Assembly: GCF_041435355.1 (NCBI RefSeq)
Contig: NZ_CP108442.1
Location: 5,950,501 to 6,014,500 of the forward strand
Length of the DNA stretch: 64,000 nt
Direction of reading: 5' to 3'
Source: Streptomyces sp. NBC_01276
GTDB lineage: Bacteria; Actinomycetota; Actinomycetes; Streptomycetales; Streptomycetaceae
In this document: in pieces, positions 1 to 10,483 of the stretch
How the letters are laid out: every line of letters begins with the position of its first letter
Numbering within the stretch: the stretch's first letter is position 1
Notes under the pieces: generated by a model
Told to the model about the DNA's origin: nothing
Seen by the model: only the letters and a program-made list of their open reading frames with translations
Database searches by the model: none
Program-made: the position numbers and the translations under genes

Positions 1-1
1 C

Positions 2-820
2 GTGGAGGAGCGGCGGGCGGCGCTGACCCAGCTGGTGCGCAAGTACGGCGACGCCGACGGCGGGCTGGGAGCCGTACTGGAGTGGGCCGAGCGGGGATCG
101 AAGCGGCTGCTGGAACTGGACGGCGACGACGAGCGGATCGGCGAGCTCACCGCCGAACGCGACGGGCTGCGCGGCGAACTGTCCGCCCTGGCCCAGGCCC
201 TGACGGACGCCCGGACGGAGGCCGCCGCGCGGTTCGCCGCGGACGTGACCGCCGAGCTCGCCTCCCTCGCCATGCCGCACGCGCGGGTGACCTTCGACAT
301 CCGCCAGACGCAGGACGCCGAGGGCGTCGAGGTCGGCGGCCGCCCGGTCGCGTACGGGCCCTCGGGCGCGGACGAGGTCGAACTGCTGCTGGCACCGCAC
401 CCCGGTGCCCAGCCGCGGCCGATCGCCAAGGGCGCCTCGGGCGGTGAGCTGTCGCGGGTCATGCTGGCGGTGGAGGTCGTCTTCGCCGGCTCCGACCCGG
501 TGCCCACGTACCTCTTCGACGAGGTCGACGCGGGCGTCGGCGGCAAGGCGGCCGTCGAGGTCGGGCGACGGCTGGCCAAGCTGGCCAAGTCGGCCCAGGT
601 CGTCGTCGTCACCCACCTCCCGCAGGTGGCGGCCTTCGCGGACCGGCAGCTGCTCGTGGAGAAGACCGTCGACGGATCGGTGACCCGCTCCGGCGTGACC
701 GTCCTGGAAGGCGAGGACCGCATCCGCGAGCTGTCGCGGATGCTCGCCGGCCAGGAGGACTCGCAGACGGCCCGCGCCCATGCGGAGGAACTCCTGGAGG
801 CGGCGCGCGCGGACGCGTGA
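2..820 (+). CDS. recN: DNA repair ATPase RecN, C-terminal part (5' end outside window)
   Basis: RecN is an SMC-like ATPase that acts on DNA double-strand breaks during recombinational repair in the cytoplasm. Only the last 272 or so codons are present, and the reading frame is open at the left edge. Visible are the end of the coiled-coil arm (heptad-rich stretch around fragment residues 35-80), the ABC signature ASGGELSRVMLA, the Walker B region TYLFDEVDAGVGG and the switch histidine in VVVTHLPQVAA. These together are diagnostic of the second half of the RecN head domain. The gene ends in TGA and is followed 23 bases later by a strong hairpin terminator. Family and frame are certain; the N-terminal Walker A half cannot be seen. 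Confidence 0.96.
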   Translation: MEERRAALTQLVRKYGDADGGLGAVLEWAERGSKRLLELDGDDERIGELTAERDGLRGELSALAQALTDARTEAAARFAADVTAELASLAMPHARVTFDIRQTQDAEGVEVGGRPVAYGPSGADEVELLLAPHPGAQPRPIAKGASGGELSRVMLAVEVVFAGSDPVPTYLFDEVDAGVGGKAAVEVGRRLAKLAKSAQVVVVTHLPQVAAFADRQLLVEKTVDGSVTRSGVTVLEGEDRIRELSRMLAGQEDSQTARAHAEELLEAARADA

Positions 821-843
821 GCCAACGCGCGCCCGCACGGGGA

Positions 844-898
844 CGGACGCCGACGGGGGTCCGGAACGCAGGGCGTTCCGGACCCCCGTCGGCGTCCG
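844..898 (+). terminator. Perfect 25-bp hairpin after recN
   Basis: Two 25-base arms (844-868 and 874-898) are exactly complementary around a 5-base loop. No U-tract follows, as is usual for Streptomyces terminators. It lies just after the recN stop and most likely ends that transcript. Confidence 0.85.
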
Positions 899-1057
899 AA
901 AGGGCATCGGGGTGACGCGAAACTAGCCCGTGTGGGTGAGGCTGGGGGGCGTGCGGCGGTATCTCGCACGGGATCCGCACCCGTATGGTCCCGGAACGCG
1001 CGTGCGGACTGGCATCCTGGGCGACGTCTCTGACCCCTCACCCTGGAGCCTCGGCCC

Positions 1058-2200
1058 GTGAGCAGCTCCCCGGTCTCCCTTCCGGTCCCCGCACAGCCGT
1101 ACGGGCGGCCCCCGCTGCGTACCGTCCAGGTCCTCGGCGGCGCCGGCGCGGGCAGCTGCGCGCACGTGCGGTCCCTCGCGACCGGGCTCGCCGCCCGGGG
1201 CGTGCGGGTGACCGTGTGCGCCCCCGTCGCGGCCGAAGGCGAGTACGACTTCACCGGCGCGGGCGCGCAGTTCACCCCGGACGCGGTGAGCGCCCTGCGG
1301 GCCGCCTGCGCCGGGGCCGACGTGGTGCACGCGCACGGCCTGCGGGCCGGGATGCGGGCCGCGCTGGCGCTGCGCGGCGGCGCGCGGCGGGTACCGCTCG
1401 TGGTGACCTGGCACGGGGGCGCCCCGGAGCCCGCGGGCGCGCTCGGGCGGCTGAGCCGGCTGCTGGAGCGGCGCGTGGCACGGGCCGCCGCCGTGGTGCT
1501 GGGCGCCTCCACCGACCAGGTCGACCTGGCGCGGCGGCGCGGGGCCAGGGACGCCCGGCTGGCCGCCCCGGCCGTACCCGTCGCGGCGGCCGTCTCCCTC
1601 GCCCCGGTCGGGGAACCGGCCGCCGAAGCCGGCAAGACCCGGGCGGAACTGGGGGCCGTGGAGCGGCCCTTGGTGATCGCCGTGGGCAGTCTCGTGGCGC
1701 GCCGCGGCTACTCCCTGCTGCTCGACGCGGCCCGCGCCTGGCGGGTGCTGGACCCGCTCCCGCTGCTGGTGATCGCGGGGGAGGGGCCGCTGCGGGCCGA
1801 ACTCGCCCGGCGGATCGAGGCGGAGGGCCTCCCCGTACGGCTGCTGGGCCGCCGCCGGGACGCGGACCGGCTGCTGGCCGCGGCCGACGTGGCGGTGCTG
1901 CCGAGCCGCTGGGAGGGCCGCTCGCTGCTGGCCCAGGAGGCGCTGCGGGCCGGGGTGGCGCTGGTGGCCACGGAGGTCGGCGGAGTACCGGAGCTGGTGG
2001 GCGACGCGGCGGTACTGGTGCCGTACGGGGACCCGGGTGCGCTGGCCGGCGCGGTGGCCGGGCTGCTGGACGACCCGGGGAAGCGGGCGGAACTCGCCGC
2101 CGCGGGCCGGGCCCAGGCCGCGACCTGGCCCTCGGAGGACGACACGGTGGCGCAGGTGCTGTCGGTGTACGACGAGCTGATGGAACGGCTGCGGGGCTAG
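1058..2200 (+). CDS. GT4-type glycosyltransferase
   Basis: A 380-residue retaining glycosyltransferase of the GT-B fold, probably transferring a sugar from an NDP-sugar to an unknown acceptor. The N-terminal Rossmann half has a glycine-rich loop (VLGGAGAGS, residues 25-33) and a HAHG motif in the acceptor domain. The C-terminal half has VIAGEGPLRAEL and the GT4 EX7E element in the segment EGRSLLAQE around residue 287. Length is normal for the family. The GTG start at 1058 fits the first conserved strand. The stop codon TAG at 2198-2200 coincides with the TA target of an IS630-type insertion: the T and A belong to the target, and the G is the first base of the element. The protein therefore probably kept its original end. 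Substrate is unknown. Confidence 0.88.
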   Translation: MSSSPVSLPVPAQPYGRPPLRTVQVLGGAGAGSCAHVRSLATGLAARGVRVTVCAPVAAEGEYDFTGAGAQFTPDAVSALRAACAGADVVHAHGLRAGMRAALALRGGARRVPLVVTWHGGAPEPAGALGRLSRLLERRVARAAAVVLGASTDQVDLARRRGARDARLAAPAVPVAAAVSLAPVGEPAAEAGKTRAELGAVERPLVIAVGSLVARRGYSLLLDAARAWRVLDPLPLLVIAGEGPLRAELARRIEAEGLPVRLLGRRRDADRLLAAADVAVLPSRWEGRSLLAQEALRAGVALVATEVGGVPELVGDAAVLVPYGDPGALAGAVAGLLDDPGKRAELAAAGRAQAATWPSEDDTVAQVLSVYDELMERLRG

Positions 2201-2215
2201 TGACCTGAGTCAGAG
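2200..2215 (+). repeat. IS630-type left terminal inverted repeat
   Basis: The sequence GTGACCTGAGTCAGAG is the exact reverse complement of bases 3308-3323 and directly follows the left TA duplication. The core CTGAGTCAG is itself palindromic. Confidence 0.92.
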
Positions 2216-2234
2216 GTTTGTCGTTGGTTTGGGT

Positions 2235-3326
2235 ATGAGTCGTCCTGGTCCGAAGATTCCGCCGTTGTCGGTCACTGATGCCCAGCGTGCTGTGCTGGAG
2301 GGCTGGTTACGTCGTCGTTCGACGGCGCAGGCTTTGGCTCAGCGGTCGCGGATCGTGCTGGAGTGCGCGGAAGGCCATTCGGTGATGGAGGTGTCGCGGC
2401 GGCTTGGGGTCGCTCCGGACACGGTCCGCACCTGGCGGCGGCGCTTCATCGAGCACGGCCTGGACGGGCTGGGCGACGAGCCGCGTCCGGGCGTCCCGCG
2501 GAAGATCACCGACGCCGATGTCGAGCGGGTGATCGTCAAAACGCTGGAGGAGACGCCGAAGAACGCGACGCATTGGTCGACGAGGTCGATGGCCGCGGCC
2601 ACGGGGATGTCGCAGTCGACCGTCTCAAGGATTTGGCGGGCGTTCGCACTGGCCCCGCACCGGTCGCAGACGTTCAAGCTGTCGACGGATCCGCTGTTCA
2701 TCGACAAGGTCCGTGATGTTGTCGGCCTCTATCTGGACCCGCCGGAGAAGGCTTTGGTCCTGTGCGTGGACGAGAAGTCGCAGATCCAGGCCCTGGACCG
2801 GTCTCAGCCAGTTCTGCCGATGATGCCGGGCGTTCCCGAGCGCCGAAGCCACGACTACATCCGCGCCGGCACCACCACCCTCTTCGCGGCCCTCGAGGTC
2901 GCGACCGGCAAGGTCATCGGCTCCCTCCACCGCCGCCACCGGGCCGCCGAGTTCAAGAAGTTCCTGGCCAAGGTCGACAAGGAGGTCCCGGCAGATCTTC
3001 AGGTCCACCTGATCCTCGACAACTACGCGACCCACAAGACACCCGACATCAAGAAGTGGCTGCTGGCGCACCCTCGCTTTCACCTGCACTTCACACCCAC
3101 CAGTGCCTCATGGCTGAACCTGGTGGAACGGTGGTTCGCCGAGCTCACACAGAAGAAGCTGAAGCGCGGCGTCCACCGTTCCGTCCAGGCCCTCGAACGC
3201 GACATCCGAGCCTGGCTCGCCGACTGGAACAACCAGCCCCGGCCCTTCGTCTGGACGAAGACCGCCGACGAGATCCTCGACAAAGTCGCCGCTTACTGCC
3301 ACCGAATCTCTGACTCAGGTCACTAG
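2235..3326 (+). CDS. IS630-family transposase (DDE)
   Basis: Catalyses cut-and-paste movement of the surrounding element. It has an N-terminal helix-turn-helix (about residues 40-70, including VSRRLGVAPDTVRTWRRRF), a second HTH around MAAATGMSQSTVSRIW, and a C-terminal DDE_3 nuclease. The catalytic residues are visible in LCVDEKSQ (about residue 178), LILDNYATHK (about 261) and SWLNLVERWFAEL (about 297). ATG at 2235 was chosen; a TTG two codons upstream is possible. Full length, about 363 residues, with no frameshift, so probably active. The stop codon TAG is made from the target-site TA plus the next genomic base. Confidence 0.95.
   Translation: MSRPGPKIPPLSVTDAQRAVLEGWLRRRSTAQALAQRSRIVLECAEGHSVMEVSRRLGVAPDTVRTWRRRFIEHGLDGLGDEPRPGVPRKITDADVERVIVKTLEETPKNATHWSTRSMAAATGMSQSTVSRIWRAFALAPHRSQTFKLSTDPLFIDKVRDVVGLYLDPPEKALVLCVDEKSQIQALDRSQPVLPMMPGVPERRSHDYIRAGTTTLFAALEVATGKVIGSLHRRHRAAEFKKFLAKVDKEVPADLQVHLILDNYATHKTPDIKKWLLAHPRFHLHFTPTSASWLNLVERWFAELTQKKLKRGVHRSVQALERDIRAWLADWNNQPRPFVWTKTADEILDKVAAYCHRISDSGH
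3308..3323 (-). repeat. IS630-type right terminal inverted repeat
   Basis: Exact reverse complement of 2200-2215, followed by the right TA duplication. It encodes the last five residues of the transposase (S-D-S-G-H). Confidence 0.92.
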
Positions 3327-3375
3327 GGGGTGTCTGACGGATCCTGCCCGACCCGCGCCGCCCGGCGGAGGAGGG

Positions 3376-4998
3376 TCAGGAAGGCGTGGCGTGGCGGCGG
3401 GCGCGGAGGGCGAGGCTGAGGGACAGGACCGTCTCCGGGTCGTCGAGGTCGGTGCCCAGCAGCTCCGAGATGCGGGCCAGGCGGTTGTACAGGGTCTGGC
3501 GGTTCAGGTGGAGCTCCCGGGCCGTCTCCGCCTTGCGGCCCGCGTGGGCCAGGTACGTCTCCAGGGTCGGGAGGAGCGGCGGCCGCGAGTTCGCGTCGTG
3601 GACCCGCAGCGCCCCGATCGCACGGTCCACGAACGCCGCCAGGTCGGGGTGCTCGCGCAGCCGCCACAGCAGCAGGTCGATGTCGAGTCGCCGGGCGTCG
3701 TACCAGGGGCGGGCCGGCAGCCCGTGCGCGGCCGTGGCTGTCTCGGCGGCGTGCCGCAGCCCGGCCGAGGCCGCCGCCCAGCTGCCCGAGACGCCGACGA
3801 CCACCGCCGGCGGGGCCCCGGCCCGGTCGAGGCCGGCCCGCTCCACCCCGGCCCGCAGCGCGGCCGCGACCCGGTCGGCGACCGCCGCGCGTTCCGACTC
3901 CGCGCGCAGCGAGACCAGCAGCGGGACCCGCCCCTCCACCGGGCGGACGCCCAGCAGCACCGGGACCCCGACCGACGACAGCTCCTCCAGGACCGCACGG
4001 GCCAGCACGGCCCAGTTCCCCGAGGCCCCCAGGTCGGTGGAGAGCCTCATGACGATCGGCAGCAGCGGGCCCGTCCCGGGCCGGAAACCCAGGACCCGGG
4101 CCTGCGCCGGGGCGTCCTCCGCCGAGATGCGGCCCTCCGCCAGGTCCGTCAGGAAGTCGCCCCGGCCGCGCGCGGCCAGTTCCTCCTCCTGACGGGCCTG
4201 CATGAGGACGACCGCCAGGACCCCGGCCGTGCGTTCCGCCGCCATCCGGTGGACCGGCAGCAGCGGCGCCGACACCCCGGCCAGGACGACCCGGGCCCGC
4301 ACCGACCCCGTGCCGTGGCCACCGCCGGGCACGTCGACCACGACCGCGGTCGCCGAGGGTTCGGCGGCGCGCTGACCGCGCAGGCCCTCCCACACCTGGA
4401 GGGGGTCGGCGGCGGCGTCCCCGGTCCCCGGCCCGGCGGCGTACAGCAGCTGGCCGTCCGCGGTCTCCAGGAAGACGGGGTTCGCGGTGAAGTCGGCCAG
4501 GACGCGCAGCACCTGTGGGATCCCGCCGCCCCCCAGCAGGGCCTCGGTGCAGCGCCGGTGGACCTCCTCGGCCCGCTGGAGCAGCGCGTAGTGCCCGTTG
4601 ACGATCTCGGTGTGGACCTCTTCGGTGACGGCCACGAACGGGACCTCGCGGTGCAGCTGCACCAGCGGCAGTCCCGCGGCCTTCGCGGTCTCCACGATGG
4701 TGGCCGGCAGCCGCGTGAACCGCGGGCCGAGTTCCACCACCAGCGCGGCGATGCCCCGGTCCGCGAGACGGCGTACGAAGGCCCGCTGCTCGGCGGGCCG
4801 GGTGCCCAGCCCCAGTCCGGTGGTCAGCAGCAGCTCCCCGCCCTTGAGCAGCGAGGCGATGTTGGGGACCTCGCCGGCGTGCACCCAGCGGACGGTCCGG
4901 CCGAGCCGGTCGGCGCAGGCCACCACCTCCGGGAGACCGCCGCGCAGCCCCGGCAGCTCCAGTGCCCGCTGAACCGTGATCCCGCCCTGATTGTCCAT
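3376..4998 (-). CDS. PucR-family transcriptional regulator
   Basis: A 540-residue regulator. The N-terminal PucR domain (about residues 8-125, with LLKGGELLLTTGLGLG) is followed by a middle GGDEF-like/CdaR-type region. The C-terminal PucR-type HTH (about 485-530) shows the hallmark TARELHLNRQTLYNRLARI. Members typically sense purine, gamma-aminobutyrate or other nitrogen metabolites and activate neighbouring catabolic genes. Starts at ATG (complement of 4996-4998). The FAD oxidoreductase immediately upstream on the same strand (21 bases apart) may be co-transcribed or regulated by it; this is inference. The effector is unknown. Confidence 0.9.
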   Translation of the reverse strand: MDNQGGITVQRALELPGLRGGLPEVVACADRLGRTVRWVHAGEVPNIASLLKGGELLLTTGLGLGTRPAEQRAFVRRLADRGIAALVVELGPRFTRLPATIVETAKAAGLPLVQLHREVPFVAVTEEVHTEIVNGHYALLQRAEEVHRRCTEALLGGGGIPQVLRVLADFTANPVFLETADGQLLYAAGPGTGDAAADPLQVWEGLRGQRAAEPSATAVVVDVPGGGHGTGSVRARVVLAGVSAPLLPVHRMAAERTAGVLAVVLMQARQEEELAARGRGDFLTDLAEGRISAEDAPAQARVLGFRPGTGPLLPIVMRLSTDLGASGNWAVLARAVLEELSSVGVPVLLGVRPVEGRVPLLVSLRAESERAAVADRVAAALRAGVERAGLDRAGAPPAVVVGVSGSWAAASAGLRHAAETATAAHGLPARPWYDARRLDIDLLLWRLREHPDLAAFVDRAIGALRVHDANSRPPLLPTLETYLAHAGRKAETARELHLNRQTLYNRLARISELLGTDLDDPETVLSLSLALRARRHATPS

Positions 4999-5019
4999 AT
5001 CGCGGACGCTACCAAAGGG

Positions 5020-6402
5020 TCAGGCGGGCCTGATGTTGTGGTTGAAGCGGAAGACGTTGTCGGGGTCGTAGTGCCGCTTCACCGCGCGGAGCCGGCGCAG
5101 GTTGTCCGCGCCGAACCCGGCCGCCACCCGCTCCTCGCCCTCGTCGCCGGTGAAGTTGAGGTAGACCGCCCCGCTGCTCCAGGGCCGTATGTCGGCCCGT
5201 ACGCCCTTCACCCACTGCCGGCACCGCTCGTCGTCGGCCGGGTCCTCCCAGATCGCGAACGGGTGCACCGCCCACGGCGAGTCCCGGTACGGGACGGGGT
5301 ACCCGTCCGGCGCGTCGGCGATGGCCCCGCCCAGCGGGAACAGGATGTGCTGGGTGCCGGTGGGGACCGGCATGGAACCGGCCCGGGAGCAGAAGACGTC
5401 CACCGCCTCGTCGGGCAGGCCCGTCAGGTACTCGGCGGACCAGTAGTTCCGCAGGCCCGGAGGGTCGTCGAGCATGCACTGGAGGTCGGCGTACGGGATG
5501 GCCGTGACGACCTCGGCCTCGTGCGGCACGGCCAGCAGGGGCGCGGCGAGCCGGCGCATGGCCTCCTCCGGGCCGGCGTAGGTCAGCAGGACCGCGCAGA
5601 GCAGGCTGCCGACCAGGTGGGGCGGGACGAACGGTTCGGGAGGGGCGGTCAGGAAGATCACGCCGCCGCTCGCCTCGCGCGGCCCGGACGCGATGAGTTC
5701 CCGGTACGCGCCCGTGACCTCGGCTCCCCGCTCGGGCGCGTACAGCAGCATCGCGATCGACATCGCGGGCAGCTCGTGCAGCCGCAGGGTCAGCGAGGTG
5801 ACGACCCCGAAGTTGCCGCCGCCGCCGTGCAGTGCCCAGAACAGCTCCGGGTGGTCGGCGGCGGTCGCCGTCACGCACGTGCCGTCGGCGGTGACCACGT
5901 CCGCCCCGACGAGGTTGTCCACGGCCAGCCCGAACGTCCGGTCCAGCCAGCCCGAGCCCCCGCCGAGCACGAACCCGCCGACGCCGGTGGTGGAGGCCCG
6001 GCCGCCGGTGGTGGCGAGGTCGTACGGCTGGCAGGCCCGGTCCAGATGGCTCATGGTGGCGCCCCCGCCGACCCGGACGGCCTTCGCCGCCGGATGCACC
6101 GTCACCTCGTGCATCCGGCGCAGGTCCACGACCAGCGCCCCGTCGCCCAGGGCCATGCCGGCCACGCTGTGACCGCCGCCGCGGACCGCTACCGGCAGGT
6201 CCAGCTCACGGGCGAAGCGGACCGCCGTGACCACGTCCGCCTCGTCCTCGCACTGGGCGATGACGGCCGGACGCCGGTCGACCATGCCGTTGAACACCCT
6301 GCGGACCTCGTCGTACCCGCCGTCGTCCGGGGTGAAGACCGCGCCGGCCAGATCCTCGCGGAGCGCGGCAAGAGCCGTGCCCGCCTTCGAGAGGGGTGCC
6401 AT
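5020..6402 (-). CDS. FAD-binding oxidoreductase with BBE domain
   Basis: A VAO/PCMH-type flavoenzyme of about 460 residues. The FAD domain (about 35-205) has VRGGGHSVAG, whose His normally links covalently to FAD, and GVGGFVLGGGSGWL. The C-terminal berberine-bridge element (about 410-455) ends in HYDPDNVFRFNHNI. The Cys that gives bicovalent FAD in true berberine-bridge enzymes is absent in the segment GRASTTGVGG, so a mono-covalent FAD is expected. Such enzymes oxidise sugars or secondary metabolites with oxygen. ATG at 6402 is preferred because AAGGGG lies 8-10 bases upstream; a GTG two codons earlier is an alternative. Substrate unknown. It sits between a PucR regulator and a GH15 glycosidase on the same strand. 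Confidence 0.87.
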   Translation of the reverse strand: MAPLSKAGTALAALREDLAGAVFTPDDGGYDEVRRVFNGMVDRRPAVIAQCEDEADVVTAVRFARELDLPVAVRGGGHSVAGMALGDGALVVDLRRMHEVTVHPAAKAVRVGGGATMSHLDRACQPYDLATTGGRASTTGVGGFVLGGGSGWLDRTFGLAVDNLVGADVVTADGTCVTATAADHPELFWALHGGGGNFGVVTSLTLRLHELPAMSIAMLLYAPERGAEVTGAYRELIASGPREASGGVIFLTAPPEPFVPPHLVGSLLCAVLLTYAGPEEAMRRLAAPLLAVPHEAEVVTAIPYADLQCMLDDPPGLRNYWSAEYLTGLPDEAVDVFCSRAGSMPVPTGTQHILFPLGGAIADAPDGYPVPYRDSPWAVHPFAIWEDPADDERCRQWVKGVRADIRPWSSGAVYLNFTGDEGEERVAAGFGADNLRRLRAVKRHYDPDNVFRFNHNIRPA

Positions 6403-6471
6403 GGCCACCCCCCCTTCCCGAGAGGGGCGTTGGATCCTTCCACACTAGGCGGGCACGTACGGGACCGCGCG

Positions 6472-8277
6472 TCAGCCTCCGTAGGCCCCGCTCGCCGTCA
6501 GCCGCAGGGCCGTGTCGATCAGCGGGACGTGGCTGAAGGCCTGCGGGAAGTTCCCGACCTGGCGCTGGAGCTTGGGGTCCCACTCCTCGGCGAGCAGTCC
6601 CAGGTCGTTGCGCAGGGCCAGCAGCTTCTCGAACAGGCGGCGGGCCTCGTCGACCCGGCCGATCATCGCCAGGTCGTCCGCCATCCAGAACGAGCAGGCG
6701 AGGAAGGCGCCCTCGTCCCCCTCCAGGCCGTCGACACCGGCCTCCTCGCCGGCGGTCGGGTAGCGCAGGATGAACCCGTCCGGGGTCGAGAGCTCGCGCT
6801 GGATCGCCTCGATCGTGCCGATGACCCGCTTGTCGTCCGGGGGCAGGAAGCCCATCTGCGGGATCAGCAGCAGCGAGGCGTCCAGCTCCCGCGAGCCGTA
6901 GGACTGGGTGAAGGTGTTGCGTTCCGGGTCGTAGCCCTTCTCGCAGACGTCCGCGTGGATCTCGTCGCGCAGCTCGCGCCAGCGCTCCAGAGGTCCGTCC
7001 GCGTCCCCGCTCTCGATCAGCTTGATCGTGCGGTCCACCGCCACCCACGCCATCACCTTGGAGTGCACGAAGTGGCGGCGCGGGCCGCGCACCTCCCAGA
7101 TGCCCTCGTCCGGCTCGTTCCAGTGGACCTCCAGGTAGCGGATCAGCTTCAGCTGGAGGACCGAGGCGTAGTCGTTGCGGGCCAGGCCGGTCATGTGGCC
7201 CAGGTGCAGGGCCTCGGTGACCTCGCCGTACACGTCCAGCTGCAGCTGGTGCGCGGCGCCGTTGCCGACGCGTACGGGGGCCGAGTTCTCGTACCCGGGC
7301 AGCCAGTCCAGCTCGGTCTCACCCAGCTCCCGCTCGCCCGCGATCCCGTACATGATCTGCAGGTTCTCCGGGTCGCCGGCCACCGCGCGCAGCAGCCAGT
7401 CCCGCCAGGCCGAGGCCTCCTCGCGGTAGCCGGTGCGCAGCAGCGAGGACAGGGTGATCGCCGCGTCGCGCAGCCAGGTGTAGCGGTAGTCCCAGTTGCG
7501 GCTGCCGCCGATCTCCTCCGGGAGGGAGGTGGTCGGCGCGGCGACGATCCCGCCCGTGGGGGCGTACGTCAGCGCCTTGAGGGTGATCAGGGAGCGGATC
7601 ACGGCCTCCCGGTAGGGGCCGTGGTACGTGCAGTGGTAGACCCACTCCCGCCAGAAGTCGCTGGTGGCCTCAAGGGCCGCCTCGGCGTCGGGCGTCTCCG
7701 GGGCCCCCTTGTGGGAGGGCTGCCAGCTGATGGCGAAGGCCACCCGGTCGCCGGGGCCGACGGTGAAGTCGGAGTACGTCGTCAGGTTCTTGCCGTACGT
7801 CTCCGTACCGGAGTCCAGCCACACGGAGTCCGGTCCGGCGACGGCCACGGTGCGCCCGTCGACCTTGTGCACCCAGGGCACGACCCGGCCGTAGCTGAAG
7901 CGCATCCGCAGGGCCGAACGCATCGGGACGCGTCCGCTGACCCCCTCCACGATGCGGATCAGCTGCGGCGCGTGGTCCTCGCGGGGCGGCATGAAGTCGA
8001 TGACGCGGACGGTCCCCCGGGGGGTGTCCCACTCCGACTCCAGCACCAGCGAATCGCCCCGGTAGCGGCGGCGGGCGGCCCGCGGGGGCTCCGTGCCCGG
8101 CGCGAAGGCCGGGCCGATGCGCCAGAACCCGTGTTCCTCGGTGCCCAGAATGCTCGCGAAGACGGCATGGGAGTCGAAGCGTGGCAGGCACAGCCAGTCC
8201 ACCGCCCCGTCCCGGCAGACCAGCGCCGCGGTCTGCATGTCCCCGATCAGTGCGTAATCCTCGATGCGCCCGGACAC
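6472..8277 (-). CDS. Glycoside hydrolase family 15 protein (glucoamylase/trehalase-like)
   Basis: A cytoplasmic GH15 enzyme of about 601 residues, predicted to hydrolyse alpha-glucosidic bonds (glucoamylase- or trehalase-like). The N-terminal block RIEDYALIGDMQTAALV and the (alpha/alpha)6 barrel motif SRNWDYRYTWLRDAA are typical of bacterial members. GTG at 8277 was chosen. It has GGAG six bases upstream, it matches where homologues begin, and third-position GC rises sharply from there on. An in-frame GTG at 8460 also has an AGGAG nine bases upstream and would add 61 residues of unusual codon use, so a longer form cannot be excluded. No signal peptide. Substrate is not settled by sequence. 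Confidence 0.85.
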   Translation of the reverse strand: MSGRIEDYALIGDMQTAALVCRDGAVDWLCLPRFDSHAVFASILGTEEHGFWRIGPAFAPGTEPPRAARRRYRGDSLVLESEWDTPRGTVRVIDFMPPREDHAPQLIRIVEGVSGRVPMRSALRMRFSYGRVVPWVHKVDGRTVAVAGPDSVWLDSGTETYGKNLTTYSDFTVGPGDRVAFAISWQPSHKGAPETPDAEAALEATSDFWREWVYHCTYHGPYREAVIRSLITLKALTYAPTGGIVAAPTTSLPEEIGGSRNWDYRYTWLRDAAITLSSLLRTGYREEASAWRDWLLRAVAGDPENLQIMYGIAGERELGETELDWLPGYENSAPVRVGNGAAHQLQLDVYGEVTEALHLGHMTGLARNDYASVLQLKLIRYLEVHWNEPDEGIWEVRGPRRHFVHSKVMAWVAVDRTIKLIESGDADGPLERWRELRDEIHADVCEKGYDPERNTFTQSYGSRELDASLLLIPQMGFLPPDDKRVIGTIEAIQRELSTPDGFILRYPTAGEEAGVDGLEGDEGAFLACSFWMADDLAMIGRVDEARRLFEKLLALRNDLGLLAEEWDPKLQRQVGNFPQAFSHVPLIDTALRLTASGAYGG

Positions 8278-8763
8278 GTTGCTCTCCAGTCGAACGGCCA
8301 CGTCCGCCCCGTAGGGCGCTTGCAATGCGCTGTTGCGCGGTCTCCTGTGCGCAGGGATCCCCGCGTTGAGCCCTAGATTGCCGGAAGTGGCGCGGTTACG
8401 CCGTTTGCCGGGCTGCTCGGCGGCGATGTGCAGCGGTATCCGAGCAGGGTATGACGGCACCCTAGTGATCTCCTGAAGTCTTGGGACAATGTGACTCGGC
8501 TGAACGGGTGAGCTGGGGTAATGCGCAGGTCAGGGCGGTCTTGAGGCGGTAATGGGGGAGTCGTGGGAGGCGCTCGCGCCGCGCGCCCGGAGGCAGACCC
8601 GTCGAGGCGCTGATAGGCTGGTACCCCGTGGACCGGTGGTCTGCCTGTGCGAATCAGGAGCCCCGAAACCGCAGCTTCGGCGCCCCCTGAGACCCTCCCG
8701 GGATCTCCGCGGAACGGCGCCGGACGCACCTCACCTCGCGACCACGGGAGCCCCCTCTTGGCG
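8278..8763. other. 486-bp divergent region between GH15 gene and pyrG
   Basis: Holds the promoters of both genes. A TAGGCT (8614-8619) is a plausible Streptomyces -10 box for pyrG, but no convincing -35 precedes it. Bases 8278-8460 could encode an N-terminal extension of the GH15 protein. I see no RNA gene or further ORF with Streptomyces-like codon use. Confidence 0.4.
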
Positions 8764-10410
<1,647 letters not shown>

Positions 10411-10426
10411 CGCTCGGTAACGTAGG

Positions 10427-10458
10427 CAGCCGGGGTACGAAGATCCGTACCCCGGCTG
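10427..10458 (+). terminator. Hairpin after pyrG
   Basis: Arms 10427-10439 and 10446-10458 are perfect 13-bp complements around the loop AAGATC, located 16 bases after the pyrG stop and just ahead of the NUDIX gene. Confidence 0.75.
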
Positions 10459-10483
10459 TCGTGCGTTGTGGAGGGCATTCGGC

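Larger units (their letters stand above)
2200..3323 (+). mobile_element. IS630-family insertion sequence, complete
   Basis: A 1124-bp element bounded by perfect 16-bp terminal inverted repeats and flanked on each side by TA (2198-2199 and 3324-3325), the target duplication of IS630/Tc1-mariner elements. It carries one intact DDE transposase. Its codon use is less GC-biased at the 5' end (TTTG, GTTTG stretches) than that of its neighbours. It landed in the stop codon of the upstream glycosyltransferase and also borrows the right TA plus G as its own stop codon. Confidence 0.93.

Noticed and set aside
3391-8376. A 1661-codon open frame on the plus strand opposite the PucR, FAD-oxidase and GH15 genes
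   Set aside because: It is an artefact of high third-position GC on the other strand; it crosses three well-supported genes and shows no domain.
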